10,977 nt of DNA from Alphaproteobacteria bacterium (GTDB lineage: Bacteria; Pseudomonadota; Alphaproteobacteria; UBA6615), in contig JAURLR010000251.1 in NCBI GenBank assembly GCA_030831135.1, forward strand, positions 1 through 10,977. The letters are read 5' to 3'. The notes beneath the pieces are model-generated. The model was given only the letters and a program-made list of their open reading frames with translations. It searched no databases and was not told the DNA's origin. The position numbers were made by a program, and so were the translations under genes. This document shows, one piece after another, positions 1-6,821 of this stretch. Position 1 is the first letter of the stretch. Each line of letters opens with the position of its first letter.

Positions 1-1
1 A

Positions 2-310
2 GCCGATTTCGTCGTCGCGCTTTACAATCCAGCCAGTCACAAGCGGCGGCACCAGATCGAAACAGCCCGGGATATCCTGCTGGCCCATCGGCCCGACGAC
101 ACGCCGGTCATCGTGGCGCGAAATCTGGCGCGGGAAGGCGAAAGTGTGGAGATCGTGACCCTGTCGGAACTGCGGCTCGACACCATCGACATGCTGACGG
201 TCGTGATCATCGGGAACAGCCAGTCCCGGGCGTTGCACGCGGCGGGCCGGAACTGGGCCTATACGCCGCGCGGCTATGCCCGAAAGCACGCACAGGAAAC
301 CGGCAGCTAG
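2..310 (+). CDS. cobJ: Precorrin-3B C17-methyltransferase CobJ, C-terminal part (5'-truncated by window edge)
   Basis: This is the last ~102 codons of a tetrapyrrole methylase whose start lies left of the window. CobJ uses S-adenosylmethionine to methylate C17 and contract the ring of precorrin-3B, giving precorrin-4, in the cytoplasm. The frame opens at base 2 and ends at TAG 308-310. Family patterns visible here are the ALYNP stretch followed by a basic run, the segment DTPVIVARNLAREGE, the DMLTVVIIGNSQSR strand near the end, and the C-terminal YTPRGYA tail, all typical of CobJ/CbiH. Because the N-terminal half is absent, fusion to another cob gene cannot be excluded. The stop is only 4 bp from the stop of the convergent lipoprotein gene, so there is no room for a dedicated terminator between them. 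cobM, usually close to cobJ, is the next plus-strand gene. The product assignment is firm. Confidence 0.93.
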   Translation, partial: ADFVVALYNPASHKRRHQIETARDILLAHRPDDTPVIVARNLAREGESVEIVTLSELRLDTIDMLTVVIIGNSQSRALHAAGRNWAYTPRGYARKHAQETGS

Positions 311-314
311 AGCG

Positions 315-920
315 TCAGATACTGTTGCGGCGGTCGACCCGCGCCTTGTCCTCAGCCGTCATGAACCCGAACAGTTCGATGAACTTCAGGCCATCGGCAT
401 CACAGGTGTATCCGGCCACGAAGGTGTCGGGATCTTGGGAATCGTTGTTATAGCCCGTCGAAGTCTTCACCCGCTTGAGAAACCGGAAGGCCACACAGGC
501 GCCGTCCTGCGCCAGAAAACCGATCGTGTGAATGCCCGGTGCCTCGTAGACCACCGGATGCCGGGACCGCAGGGGCGTGTTCGAGAGAAAGGTCCGGAAG
601 GCATCGGCATCCCGCGCGCTGGCAATCGAGATCTGGTTGAACCACGAATCATAGACATGCTCGACGACCGCAACCCGCGCATCCCCGGCAAAATAGGCTT
701 CCTGCACAACCGTCCCGTTGTCACGCAGGCTTTTCTGGACGCTGTCGATCTGCGGCAGCAGAAAGGGAATGTTGAAATGGGCTTCCAGAACGTCGATCGC
801 GACAGGTTCAGCGAGATAGGCTTTTGACCCGCTCACTGTCAGGACTTCGGTTCCTGAAGCGCAGGCGGTCAGCGCAAGGGCACTCAGAATTGTAAGGACG
901 CGGCGTTTCAATCCACCCAT
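315..920 (-). CDS. Putative outer-membrane lipoprotein of unknown function
   Basis: This is a 201-residue protein if started at the ATG at 920. That start is preferred over the ATG at 950 because a GAGG ribosome-binding motif sits about 6 nt upstream and because it gives a compact lipoprotein signal: a basic KRR near residues 5-7, a hydrophobic core, and a lipobox LTAC with the lipidated cysteine at residue 20. The +2 residue is alanine, which by the enterobacterial rule favours the outer membrane. The mature part has no further membrane segment and no motif I recognise; it is a mixed alpha/beta-looking domain with two or three cysteines. The opposite-strand frame over this region lacks any comparable signal and is treated as a shadow. 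The gene converges on cobJ and diverges from cobM, so it interrupts the cob genes rather than joining an operon with them. There is no evidence linking it to B12 synthesis other than position. Confidence 0.8.
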   Translation of the reverse strand: MGGLKRRVLTILSALALTACASGTEVLTVSGSKAYLAEPVAIDVLEAHFNIPFLLPQIDSVQKSLRDNGTVVQEAYFAGDARVAVVEHVYDSWFNQISIASARDADAFRTFLSNTPLRSRHPVVYEAPGIHTIGFLAQDGACVAFRFLKRVKTSTGYNNDSQDPDTFVAGYTCDADGLKFIELFGFMTAEDKARVDRRNSI

Positions 921-959
921 CGATGGCCTCGCTGGTTCGTCAGCGATCATAGGACGCGC

Positions 960-979
960 GCGGCTCTAGTCAAAGCCGC
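960..979. repeat. Small inverted repeat in the cobM leader / divergent promoter region
   Basis: GCGGCT at 960-965 and AGCCGC at 974-979 are perfect complements separated by an 8-nt loop (CTAGTCAA). The repeat lies in the roughly 82-bp region between the divergent lipoprotein and cobM genes, ending 23 nt before the cobM ATG. It could be a leader hairpin or an operator half-site pair, but a 6-bp GC repeat is easily produced by chance in this composition. No convincing -35/-10 pair was found in the region, although promoters for both genes are expected here. Confidence 0.3.
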
Positions 980-1002
980 ATGGCGGGGGGTAAGACAGGC
1001 GC

Positions 1003-1791
1003 ATGACTGTTTTCTTTATCGGCGCCGGACCCGGCGCAGCGGATCTGATTACCTTGCGCGGCCGGGACATGATCGCGCGCGCGCCCGTCTGCCTCTATGC
1101 CGGATCGCTGGTGCCCCCCGAAATTCTGGCCCATGCGCCTGCGGATGCGACAATCATCGATACCGCGCCTTTGCATCTGGATCAGATCATCGCCCATATG
1201 GTCGCCTCCCATGGCCTGGGGCAGGACGTGGCGCGGGTCCATTCCGGCGACCCTTCACTGTATGGCGCCATCGGTGAACAGATGCGCCGCCTCGACGTTC
1301 TGGACATTCCCTATGAAGTGGTTCCCGGCGTTCCGGCATTCGCCGCCGCGTCCGCCGCCTTGTGCCGGGAGTTCACCCTGCCGGGTGTGAGCCAGACCGT
1401 GATCCTGACCCGCACCTCGGTGCGTGCCTCGGATATGCCCGAAGGCGAGGAACTGGTCGAACTGGCCCGATCCCGCGCCACGCTGGCGGTACATCTGTCG
1501 ATCAACAATCTGGTCAAGGTCGTGCGTGACCTGACCCCCCATTACGGCGAGGACTGCCCTGTTGTCGTCGCCTATCGGGTGAGCTGGCCCGACGAGAAAT
1601 TCATCCGCGGCACGCTGAAAACCATTCGCGACAAGGTGAAGGGGTCGGGGATCACGCGCACGGCACTCATTCTGGTCGGTCCGGTTCTGGCCGAAGACCT
1701 GTCATCGGACGACGCTTTTGCCGATAGCGAGCTTTACAATTCCGCCCACCACCATGTCCTGCGCCCACGGACAACGGCTGAGAATTCGTGA
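1003..1791 (+). CDS. cobM: Precorrin-4 C11-methyltransferase CobM (CbiF family)
   Basis: CobM methylates C11 of precorrin-4 with S-adenosylmethionine to give precorrin-5, in the cytoplasm. The 262-residue length fits the family. Tetrapyrrole-methylase signatures appear in order: glycine-rich GAGPGAADLITLRG (7-20), LYAGSL (31-36), the cofactor-binding VHSGDPSLYGAIGEQ (79-93), VPGVPAF (107-113) and a C-terminal TALILVGPVL strand. LYAGSL and the RTSVRASDMPEGE segment point to CobM/CbiF rather than CobA, CobI or CobJ. The ATG at 1003 is the first in frame and is preceded by a G-rich run and AGGCGC. The gene is not in an operon with the neighbours seen here: the lipoprotein gene diverges upstream and the ankyrin gene converges downstream. 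It probably has its own promoter in 921-1002. Sequence alone cannot tell whether the in vivo substrate is metal-free (CobM) or cobalt-loaded (CbiF). Confidence 0.94.
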   Translation: MTVFFIGAGPGAADLITLRGRDMIARAPVCLYAGSLVPPEILAHAPADATIIDTAPLHLDQIIAHMVASHGLGQDVARVHSGDPSLYGAIGEQMRRLDVLDIPYEVVPGVPAFAAASAALCREFTLPGVSQTVILTRTSVRASDMPEGEELVELARSRATLAVHLSINNLVKVVRDLTPHYGEDCPVVVAYRVSWPDEKFIRGTLKTIRDKVKGSGITRTALILVGPVLAEDLSSDDAFADSELYNSAHHHVLRPRTTAENS

Positions 1792-1792
1792 G

Positions 1793-1805
1793 GCCCGGCG
1801 CGGGC
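1793..1805. terminator. Weak GC hairpin between convergent cobM and ankyrin genes
   Basis: The 27-bp gap between the two stop codons contains GCCCG-GCG-CGGGC, a perfect 5-bp stem with a 3-nt loop. The position, between convergent genes, suits a bidirectional terminator. There is no T-run on either side, so intrinsic termination would be inefficient. Confidence 0.25.
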
Positions 1806-1818
1806 TCTGGAACATGAC

Positions 1819-2382
1819 CTAGCGTGCGCCGGCTTCTTCGAGAATCTGGACCACCTGGCGCGAACGGCCTTCGCGGGCAATATCGAGCACGCTGCGCCCG
1901 GTAAAATCCGAACGTTCGATATCAGCACCCGCGGCAATCAAGGCGCGGGTGATTCCGGGATGCCCGGCGCGGGCAGCCGCCATCAGAGGCGTACGGCCAT
2001 CGCGGTTTTCCTGATCGACCCGCGCGTCATAGGACAACAGCAGATCGACAATCTCGATATGCCCCTGCTCAGCAGCGTGATAGAGCGCGCTATTGCCAAC
2101 ATCGTCGACAAGATTGGTCCGCGCCTTGGCTTCGAGCAGCAACGCCAGGGAATCATAACTGCCCTGAATGGCACCCCAGATCATGGGCGTGCGGCCATCG
2201 GTATCTGTGCGGGCTGTAGGATGTTGACGCACGATGAGTTCGCGAACCTTGTCGGTCCGGTTTTCGTAGACCGCCACGATCAGGGGGTCTTCGGCAAAAA
2301 TATCGGTTTGCGCCACCGCGGGCACCGCATGAACGAAAACCGCAAGGAACGCAGCAAGACTCAAAGATCGTAAAACCATCAT
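1819..2382 (-). CDS. Secreted (periplasmic) ankyrin-repeat protein
   Basis: This is a 187-residue protein. Residues 1-24 form a Sec-type signal peptide with a hydrophobic core and an AVA cleavage site before Gln25. The remainder is about five ankyrin repeats: a degenerate one around 32-62, then DGRTPMIWGA (62-71), VGNSALYHAAEQGHIEIVDLLL (95-116), DGRTPLMAAARAGHPGITRALIAAGAD (128-154) and a capping TGRSVLDIAREG (161-172). Such exported ankyrin proteins are protein-interaction scaffolds; the partner cannot be inferred. The start is the first of two adjacent ATGs, with AGGA at 2389-2392 placed 6 nt upstream. It lies 34 bp downstream of cobK on the same strand, so it could be the last gene of a cbiD-cobK-ankyrin transcript. 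Nothing in the protein suggests a corrin-ring enzyme. Confidence 0.87.
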   Translation of the reverse strand: MMVLRSLSLAAFLAVFVHAVPAVAQTDIFAEDPLIVAVYENRTDKVRELIVRQHPTARTDTDGRTPMIWGAIQGSYDSLALLLEAKARTNLVDDVGNSALYHAAEQGHIEIVDLLLSYDARVDQENRDGRTPLMAAARAGHPGITRALIAAGADIERSDFTGRSVLDIAREGRSRQVVQILEEAGAR

Positions 2383-2397
2383 AGCAATTCCTGTTTC

Positions 2398-2413
2398 GCG
2401 CCAAGCGAGGCGC
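2398..2413. repeat. Small inverted repeat between cobK and the ankyrin gene
   Basis: GCGCC (2398-2402) and GGCGC (2409-2413) form a perfect 5-bp stem around AAGCGA in the 34-bp spacer. No T-tract follows on the minus strand, so it is more likely a chance or attenuating hairpin than an efficient terminator. Confidence 0.2.
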
Positions 2414-2416
2414 AGG

Positions 2417-3181
2417 TCAACCCAGCAATTCCGTCAGCCAGGCCAGCCCCGCCTCGACTGACACGACACGCGGTCCGTCGGGACCTGGCGGACGCGCAAT
2501 CATCACGACGGGAAGCCCCAGCATACGCGCGGCATCCAGTTTTGCACGGGTCATATCTCCACCTGAAGCCTTGCAAACAATCACGTCGATTTCATGGCGC
2601 AACAGCAATGCCGTTTCCCCATCCACGTCAAAGGGGCCGCGCGCCGTGATCACCTGATATTCGGCCAATGGCAGGGGGTTTTCCGGCATCTCGACCAGCC
2701 GGACAAGAAACCAGATGTCCCGATATCCTGAGAACTCTTCAAGGCCCGCATGTCCCGTCGTCAGGAACACCCGGCGCCCGAGCCGGGGCAGCATGCCGGC
2801 TGCTTGTGACACATCCGCAGCCATGTGCCACTGGTCACCATCCTGGCGCTCCCACATCGGACGGTCGAGCAACACACGCGACGTTTGGGCGCGCAAACAC
2901 GCGGCGGCGGCATTGGCCGATATCTGTGCCGCAAACGGGTGGGTGGCATCGATCACCGCCGCGATATTCTCGGTCTCCAGATAGGCCGCCATGGCGTCAG
3001 CACCGCCAAAGCCACCGCTTCGCACCTGACCGGCAATCTCAGCCGGCGCCGCCGTGCGGCCTGCCAGCGAGGTGATGACCGTCAGGGAACTGCCCCAGCG
3101 CACGTCAGCCTGCAGGGCCAGATCGGCGGCCTCCCGCGTTCCTCCCAGGATCAGCAGTTTGGGAGGTTCAGGCTTCGACAT
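2417..3181 (-). CDS. cobK: Precorrin-6A reductase CobK (CbiJ family)
   Basis: CobK uses NADPH to reduce the corrin macrocycle of precorrin-6A to precorrin-6B. The 254-residue protein starts at the ATG at 3181; reading further upstream gives only a Trp/Arg-rich extension that is antisense-like noise within cbiD. Family features are the N-terminal dinucleotide-binding ILGGTREA (11-18), ATHPFA (79-84), TTGHAGLEEF (141-150), ITARGPF (178-184) and the C-terminal VCKASGGDMTRAKLDAA region (202-218). The start overlaps the 3' end of cbiD by 14 nt (3168-3181) and has only a weak ribosome-binding site, so translation is probably coupled to cbiD. The two enzymes act in succession in the pathway. The family does not distinguish a metal-free (CobK) from a cobalt-bound (CbiJ) substrate by eye. 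Confidence 0.94.
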   Translation of the reverse strand: MSKPEPPKLLILGGTREAADLALQADVRWGSSLTVITSLAGRTAAPAEIAGQVRSGGFGGADAMAAYLETENIAAVIDATHPFAAQISANAAAACLRAQTSRVLLDRPMWERQDGDQWHMAADVSQAAGMLPRLGRRVFLTTGHAGLEEFSGYRDIWFLVRLVEMPENPLPLAEYQVITARGPFDVDGETALLLRHEIDVIVCKASGGDMTRAKLDAARMLGLPVVMIARPPGPDGPRVVSVEAGLAWLTELLG

Positions 3182-4292
3182 GCGCCAGAACCGACCCGTC
3201 GCGCGCCACAACCAGCACATCAAGATCCGCTGCACCGGCAAGTGCCGCCCGACAAACTTCACGCGCCCCACGCGCCACATCCAGGGAAAGCGCGCCAGCC
3301 AGTCCATCATGCGTGGCCAGTTCCAGCACGCCACCGGCAGACACCGCGCTTCCCGCTTCCGTGATCACATCCCGCGATGCTCCGCAACGCGCGAGTCGCT
3401 GGACAAGCCCGGGCACATCAACTGATGACCGGCTGGAATGCAGATCCATGTGACCGTAGGCCAGCTTGGAAAGCTTTCCAAAACCCCCGGCAATCGTGAG
3501 ATGCCGGAGCGGATGGGCGCGCACATATTTGAGCAGGGCCCCGGCAAAATCTCCCATATCAATCACCGCCCGGTCATCGAGGCGCCAATGCGCCTGCACG
3601 GCGGTTTCCGATGTCCGCCCCGTCGCACCCGCCACATGCTCGATCCCCGTGGCGCGCGCAACATCGACAGCACGATGGATCGAGTGGACCCATGACGCAC
3701 AGGAATAGGGGATCACAACTCCGGTCGTGCCGAGAACACTCAGGCCCCCGACGATGCCAAGCCTAGGATTCGCCGTCTTTGCCGCCAGCAATTCGCCCCC
3801 GGGGATGGCGATCGTCACCAGAATATCGGCCTGTACGCCATATTCCCCGGCCACCTCTTCAAGCGCGGCACGGATCATCTCGCGGGGTTTGGGATTGATC
3901 GCCGGCTCCCCCGGCGGGACCGGCAAGCCCGGCAGGGTGACGGTCCCGACGCCCGTCCCCGCCGCAAAGCGAATTCCCGAACCCGGGGTGCCAGACGTCA
4001 CCGTACAGATGATTTCGGCGCCATGGGTCACATCGGGATCGTCCCCGGCATCCTTGATAATGGATGCCGATGCCGTCCCGGCCCCCAATTGTCGCGTGGC
4101 GAGCGCAAATTCCGCCCGCAGGCCACGCGGCAGGCGGATGGTCACCGGGTCGGGGAAATTCCCGCCCAGCACGGCCTCATAGGCCGCTTTGGCCGCCGCT
4201 GTCGCACAAGCGCCCGTAGTCCAGCCCCGGCGCAATCCCGCCGCGTTAGGACGGCCTTCATCCTGATCATCATTTTGCGGCTCTTCGCTCAT
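3168..4292 (-). CDS. cbiD: Cobalt-precorrin-5B C1-methyltransferase CbiD
   Basis: CbiD methylates C1 of the ring-contracted intermediate, using S-adenosylmethionine, to give (cobalt-)precorrin-6A. In the classic aerobic pathway this step belongs to the unrelated CobF. The 374-residue length is usual. CbiD hallmarks are RRGWTTGACATAAAKAA (21-37), KDAGDDPDVTHGAEI (80-94), INPKPREMI (132-140), GGLSVLGTTGVV (182-193), TGRTSE (224-229) and the GFGKLSKLAYGHMDLHSSR stretch (270-288). The first ~18 residues are acidic and variable. The ATG at 4292 is the first in frame; an AGGG only 2 nt upstream is closer than ideal. It heads a minus-strand block with cobK (14-nt overlap) and is divergent from cobA across 60 bp. 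Confidence 0.95.
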   Translation of the reverse strand: MSEEPQNDDQDEGRPNAAGLRRGWTTGACATAAAKAAYEAVLGGNFPDPVTIRLPRGLRAEFALATRQLGAGTASASIIKDAGDDPDVTHGAEIICTVTSGTPGSGIRFAAGTGVGTVTLPGLPVPPGEPAINPKPREMIRAALEEVAGEYGVQADILVTIAIPGGELLAAKTANPRLGIVGGLSVLGTTGVVIPYSCASWVHSIHRAVDVARATGIEHVAGATGRTSETAVQAHWRLDDRAVIDMGDFAGALLKYVRAHPLRHLTIAGGFGKLSKLAYGHMDLHSSRSSVDVPGLVQRLARCGASRDVITEAGSAVSAGGVLELATHDGLAGALSLDVARGAREVCRAALAGAADLDVLVVARDGSVLAHVEA

Positions 4293-4352
4293 GGCCCTAT
4301 CGTACTGCTCCAGATGGTTGCCCGACCAGTGCTCCGGCGTTAGCTTCGGAAA
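4293..4352. promoter_or_regulatory. Short divergent intergenic region between cbiD and cobA
   Basis: These 60 bp separate two divergent gene blocks and should carry or adjoin both promoters. A TTGCCC/TAGCTT pair with 17-bp spacing can be drawn towards cobA, but it matches the sigma-70 consensus poorly and would leave almost no leader. The region is too short for a cobalamin riboswitch, and no B12-box-like sequence is visible. Confidence 0.3.
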
Positions 4353-5186
4353 ATGAATTTGGATGCTCTTTCACTGCCATGTTTTGAATCCGGCTGGGTC
4401 TGGCTCGTGGGTGCGGGTCCCGGTGATCCCGCCCTGCTGACCATCGGTGCGCTGCATGCCCTGCGGCAGGCCGATACGGTTGTCCATGACGCGCTGGTCG
4501 ATGATCGTATCCTGGCGCTGGCCAACCCGGATGCCGAGCTGATTTACGCTGGCAAACGTGGCGGCAAGCCATCACCCAAACAACCCGATATCTCTGCGCG
4601 CCTGGTCACGCTGGCCCGCGAGGGCCGCAAGGTGCTGCGGCTCAAGGGCGGCGATCCGTTCCTGTTCGGGCGCGGCGGTGAGGAAGCGCTTGCGCTGGTC
4701 GGTGCGGGAATTCCGTTCCGGGTGATCCCGGGAATCACGGCCGCCATTGGCGGGCTGGCCTATGCGGGCATCCCCATGACCCATCGCGCGACGGCCACCG
4801 CCGTGACCTTCGTGACCGGGCACAACCTTTCCGGTGCGGTGCCCGATGATCTCGACTGGACCGCGCTGGCAAACGGTGCACAAGTTTTGATCTTCTATAT
4901 GGCGCTCAAGCATATCGACGAGATCGTCGACCGGCTGATCGCTGGCGGCGCACGCCCCGAAAGCCCGGCGGCCCTGATCGCCCATGCCACCACCGGACGA
5001 CAGCAGATCGTGGAAACCACGCTCGCCGACGCAAAACAGGCGGCTGTCGGAATTACGCCACCCGCCCTGTTCATGGTCGGCGAGGTGGTGCGCCTGCGCG
5101 ACGGTCTGGACTGGCTGGGTGCGATCTCGGGCCGGGTGCTCAACCATGATCCTCTTGGCCATCGCGACATGCGTGATGCCGGCTGA
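4353..5186 (+). CDS. cobA: Uroporphyrinogen-III C-methyltransferase CobA (SUMT)
   Basis: SUMT transfers two methyl groups from S-adenosylmethionine to C2 and C7 of uroporphyrinogen III, producing precorrin-2, the branch point to cobalamin and siroheme. The 277-residue protein carries VGAGPGDPALLT (19-30), the KGGDPFLFGRGGEE loop (98-111), VIPGITAAIGGLAYAGIP (124-141) and MTHR (142-145), all diagnostic of this family. It has no NAD-dependent dehydrogenase/ferrochelatase module, so it is a stand-alone SUMT rather than CysG; with its neighbours this implies a cobalamin role. A short extra N-terminal segment (about 14 residues) precedes the first strand; the start at 4353 has a weak GGA-type ribosome-binding site. 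It is the first gene of a plus-strand operon: its stop is overlapped by, or lies just before, the next small gene, followed by cobB. Confidence 0.95.
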   Translation: MNLDALSLPCFESGWVWLVGAGPGDPALLTIGALHALRQADTVVHDALVDDRILALANPDAELIYAGKRGGKPSPKQPDISARLVTLAREGRKVLRLKGGDPFLFGRGGEEALALVGAGIPFRVIPGITAAIGGLAYAGIPMTHRATATAVTFVTGHNLSGAVPDDLDWTALANGAQVLIFYMALKHIDEIVDRLIAGGARPESPAALIAHATTGRQQIVETTLADAKQAAVGITPPALFMVGEVVRLRDGLDWLGAISGRVLNHDPLGHRDMRDAG

Positions 5187-5484
5187 ACGAAACCCCTTGT
5201 CGCCGCTTGGCCAGCCCGACACCCCAACCATGATTCCCCGGTTCATCAGCGCTGCTCTGATACTGGCGTCGTTGATCGCGGTGATCGGGTTCCTCGCCTT
5301 CTCGGGGCGTGCATTGCTGCTGGCTGAGAAGATGACCATCGCCATCATCGCACTCGGTGGACTTGCCGGATTGCTGCATGCTTTCGGGGTTGTCCCCGAA
5401 CACCGTCAGATGCGCGCCTTCGCCAGTCCAGTGGTGGCCTGGCCGGTCATGCTGGCAGGTATGGTCACGCTGTTCACATCATGA
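5176..5484 (+). CDS. Small multi-pass membrane protein coupled to cobA and cobB (possibly YbgE-like)
   Basis: This is a 102-residue reading frame from the ATG at 5176, which overlaps the cobA stop by 11 nt. An in-frame ATG at 5230 gives an 84-residue alternative; neither has a good ribosome-binding site, and coupling to cobA termination favours 5176. The stop overlaps the cobB start as ATGA (5481-5484). Three hydrophobic segments are visible: residues ~20-43 after MIPRF, ~53-72 ending at LHAFGVVP, and ~83-101 near the C terminus. The core AGLLHAFGVVP followed by a basic stretch and a hydrophobic C-terminal helix resembles, from memory, the HGVGF-P region of the small cyd-operon protein YbgE, but no cyd genes are present and this is unconfirmed. 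There is no histidine-rich metal-binding motif of the CbtB kind. The fixed position between two B12 genes suggests a membrane-linked accessory role, an inference from context only. Confidence 0.72.
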   Translation: MPAERNPLSPLGQPDTPTMIPRFISAALILASLIAVIGFLAFSGRALLLAEKMTIAIIALGGLAGLLHAFGVVPEHRQMRAFASPVVAWPVMLAGMVTLFTS

Positions 5485-6821
5485 CAGCCACGCCCGGACT
5501 GATCATCGCCGCGCCGGCATCGGGTAGCGGGAAAACCGTCATCACGCTGGGGCTACTGCGCGCGCTGCGCAATCGCGGGGTTCGGGTAACCGGGGCGAAA
5601 ACCGGCCCCGATTATATCGACCCGGCCTTTCATGCCGCCGCCACCGGGCGCGTTGCCTGCAACCTCGACCCCTGGGCCATGCGGCCCGGAACACTGGCGC
5701 AGCTGATTGCGACCGCCGGGCACGAATCCGACCTGATCCTTGCCGAAGGTGTCATGGGCCTGTTCGATGGTGCCAACCTGCCCGGGCGCCCGGATGCCGG
5801 GTCCACGGCAGATCTGGCGGCACTGACAGGCTGGCCGGTGGTTCTGGTCATCGATGCCGCAAAACAGGCCGCGAGCGCAGCAGCGCTTGTTTCGGGATTT
5901 GCCCGTCACCGCAGCGATGTCACGATCACGGGCGTGATCTTCAACCGCGTCGGAAGTGCCAGCCACGCACAGGTGCTGCAAGACGCAATGGCCCTGGCTT
6001 GCCCGGATATTGCCGTTCTCGGCTGCCTGCATCGCAACCCGGAGCTTCTCCTGCCCGAACGTCATCTCGGCCTGGTTCAGGCCGGTGAGTATGGCGCGCT
6101 AGAAAGCTTCATCGAAGCTGCCGGCGCGGCCCTTTCCGCAGCTGTAGATCTGGCGCGGCTGGCAGCTATGGCGCGCCTGGGACATCCGGAGCCAGCTTTG
6201 GCAGACACGCCGCCGCAAATTCCGGTCCTCGGCCAACGCATCGCGGTGGCCCGGGACGCGGCCTTTGCGTTTGCCTATCCATCGGTTCTTGCGGCTTGGC
6301 GCGCAGCAGGAGCCGAAGTCATGTTTTTCTCGCCTCTGGCCGATGCGGCACCCGACGCACAGGCTGACGCCATCTATCTTCCCGGTGGCTATCCCGAGCT
6401 TCATGCCCCACAGCTTGCCGGGGCTCGGCACTTCAAACATGCCCTGCAGGCGGCGGCGGCACGGCAAGCCGTCGTTTTCGGTGAGTGTGGTGGCTACATG
6501 GCGCTCGGCCGGGGGTTGATCGATGCCGAAGGCAAGTGCCATGAAATGGCCGGCCTGCTGCCGGTCGAGACCAGCTTTGCCGATCGCAAGCTGCATCTCG
6601 GCTACCGGGCGATCGAAACGGTTTCGCCAACGGCATTGGGCCCGGCGGGACGCCACTTCCGCGGACACGAGTTTCACTATGCTTCCATCACATCCGAAGA
6701 CAACGCCGCGCCACTTTTCCACGCCCGGAATGCGCGCGGCGACGATCTGGGGGCTTGCGGCATGACCCATGGCAGCGTCAGCGGCTCGTTTGTCCACCTG
6801 ATCGATCAGGTGCCGGCATGA
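5481..6821 (+). CDS. cobB: Cobyrinate/hydrogenobyrinate a,c-diamide synthase CobB (CbiA family)
   Basis: CobB amidates the a and c side-chain carboxylates of the corrin ring using ATP and glutamine. The 446-residue protein has the two expected modules. The N-terminal synthetase shows a P-loop APASGSGKT (11-19), TGPDYIDP (41-48), NLDPW (61-65) and EGVMGLFDG (89-97). The C-terminal class I glutamine amidotransferase-like domain shows [10 protein letters not shown], a nucleophile motif [11 protein letters not shown] with the cysteine at residue 336, and GSFVHL with His439 near the end. The small membrane-protein gene upstream and the YcgN-like gene downstream both overlap it by 4 nt (ATGA), so the three are probably translationally coupled. 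Whether the substrate is hydrogenobyrinate (aerobic route) or cobyrinate (anaerobic route) depends on when cobalt is inserted, which the window does not show. Confidence 0.95.
   Translation: MTATPGLIIAAPASGSGKTVITLGLLRALRNRGVRVTGAKTGPDYIDPAFHAAATGRVACNLDPWAMRPGTLAQLIATAGHESDLILAEGVMGLFDGANLPGRPDAGSTADLAALTGWPVVLVIDAAKQAASAAALVSGFARHRSDVTITGVIFNRVGSASHAQVLQDAMALACPDIAVLGCLHRNPELLLPERHLGLVQAGEYGALESFIEAAGAALSAAVDLARLAAMARLGHPEPALADTPPQIPVLGQRIAVARDAAFAFAYPSVLAAWRAAGAEVMFFSPLADAAPDAQADAIYLPGGYPELHAPQLAGARHFKHALQAAAARQAVVFGECGGYMALGRGLIDAEGKCHEMAGLLPVETSFADRKLHLGYRAIETVSPTALGPAGRHFRGHEFHYASITSEDNAAPLFHARNARGDDLGACGMTHGSVSGSFVHLIDQVPA

Noticed and set aside
276..827. Plus-strand open frame of 183 codons over the lipoprotein gene
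   Set aside because: The minus strand shows a signal peptide, lipobox and ribosome-binding site; the plus frame has none and overlaps the end of cobJ.
1960..2373. Plus-strand open frame over the ankyrin gene
   Set aside because: The minus frame has four to five recognisable ankyrin repeats and a signal peptide, so the plus frame is a shadow.
2821..2845. GCCACTGG resembling a conserved cobalamin-riboswitch element
   Set aside because: It lies inside the cobK coding sequence on the non-coding strand, has no accompanying B12 box or structured leader, and every intergenic space next to the cob genes is too short for the ~200-nt riboswitch.
3182..3334. Upstream extension of cobK to an ATG at 3334
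   Set aside because: The added 51 residues are Trp/Arg/Met-rich, lie wholly within cbiD in another frame, and precede the normal CobK N terminus starting near ILGGTREA.
4572..5348. Minus-strand open frame of 258 codons over cobA
   Set aside because: It is antisense to a firmly identified SUMT, has Gly/Arg/His-rich shadow composition and no ribosome-binding site or domain.
6755..6817. Upstream start for the YcgN-like gene inside cobB
   Set aside because: The added 21 residues have no family similarity, while the ATG at 6818 gives the standard N terminus and the classic ATGA overlap.
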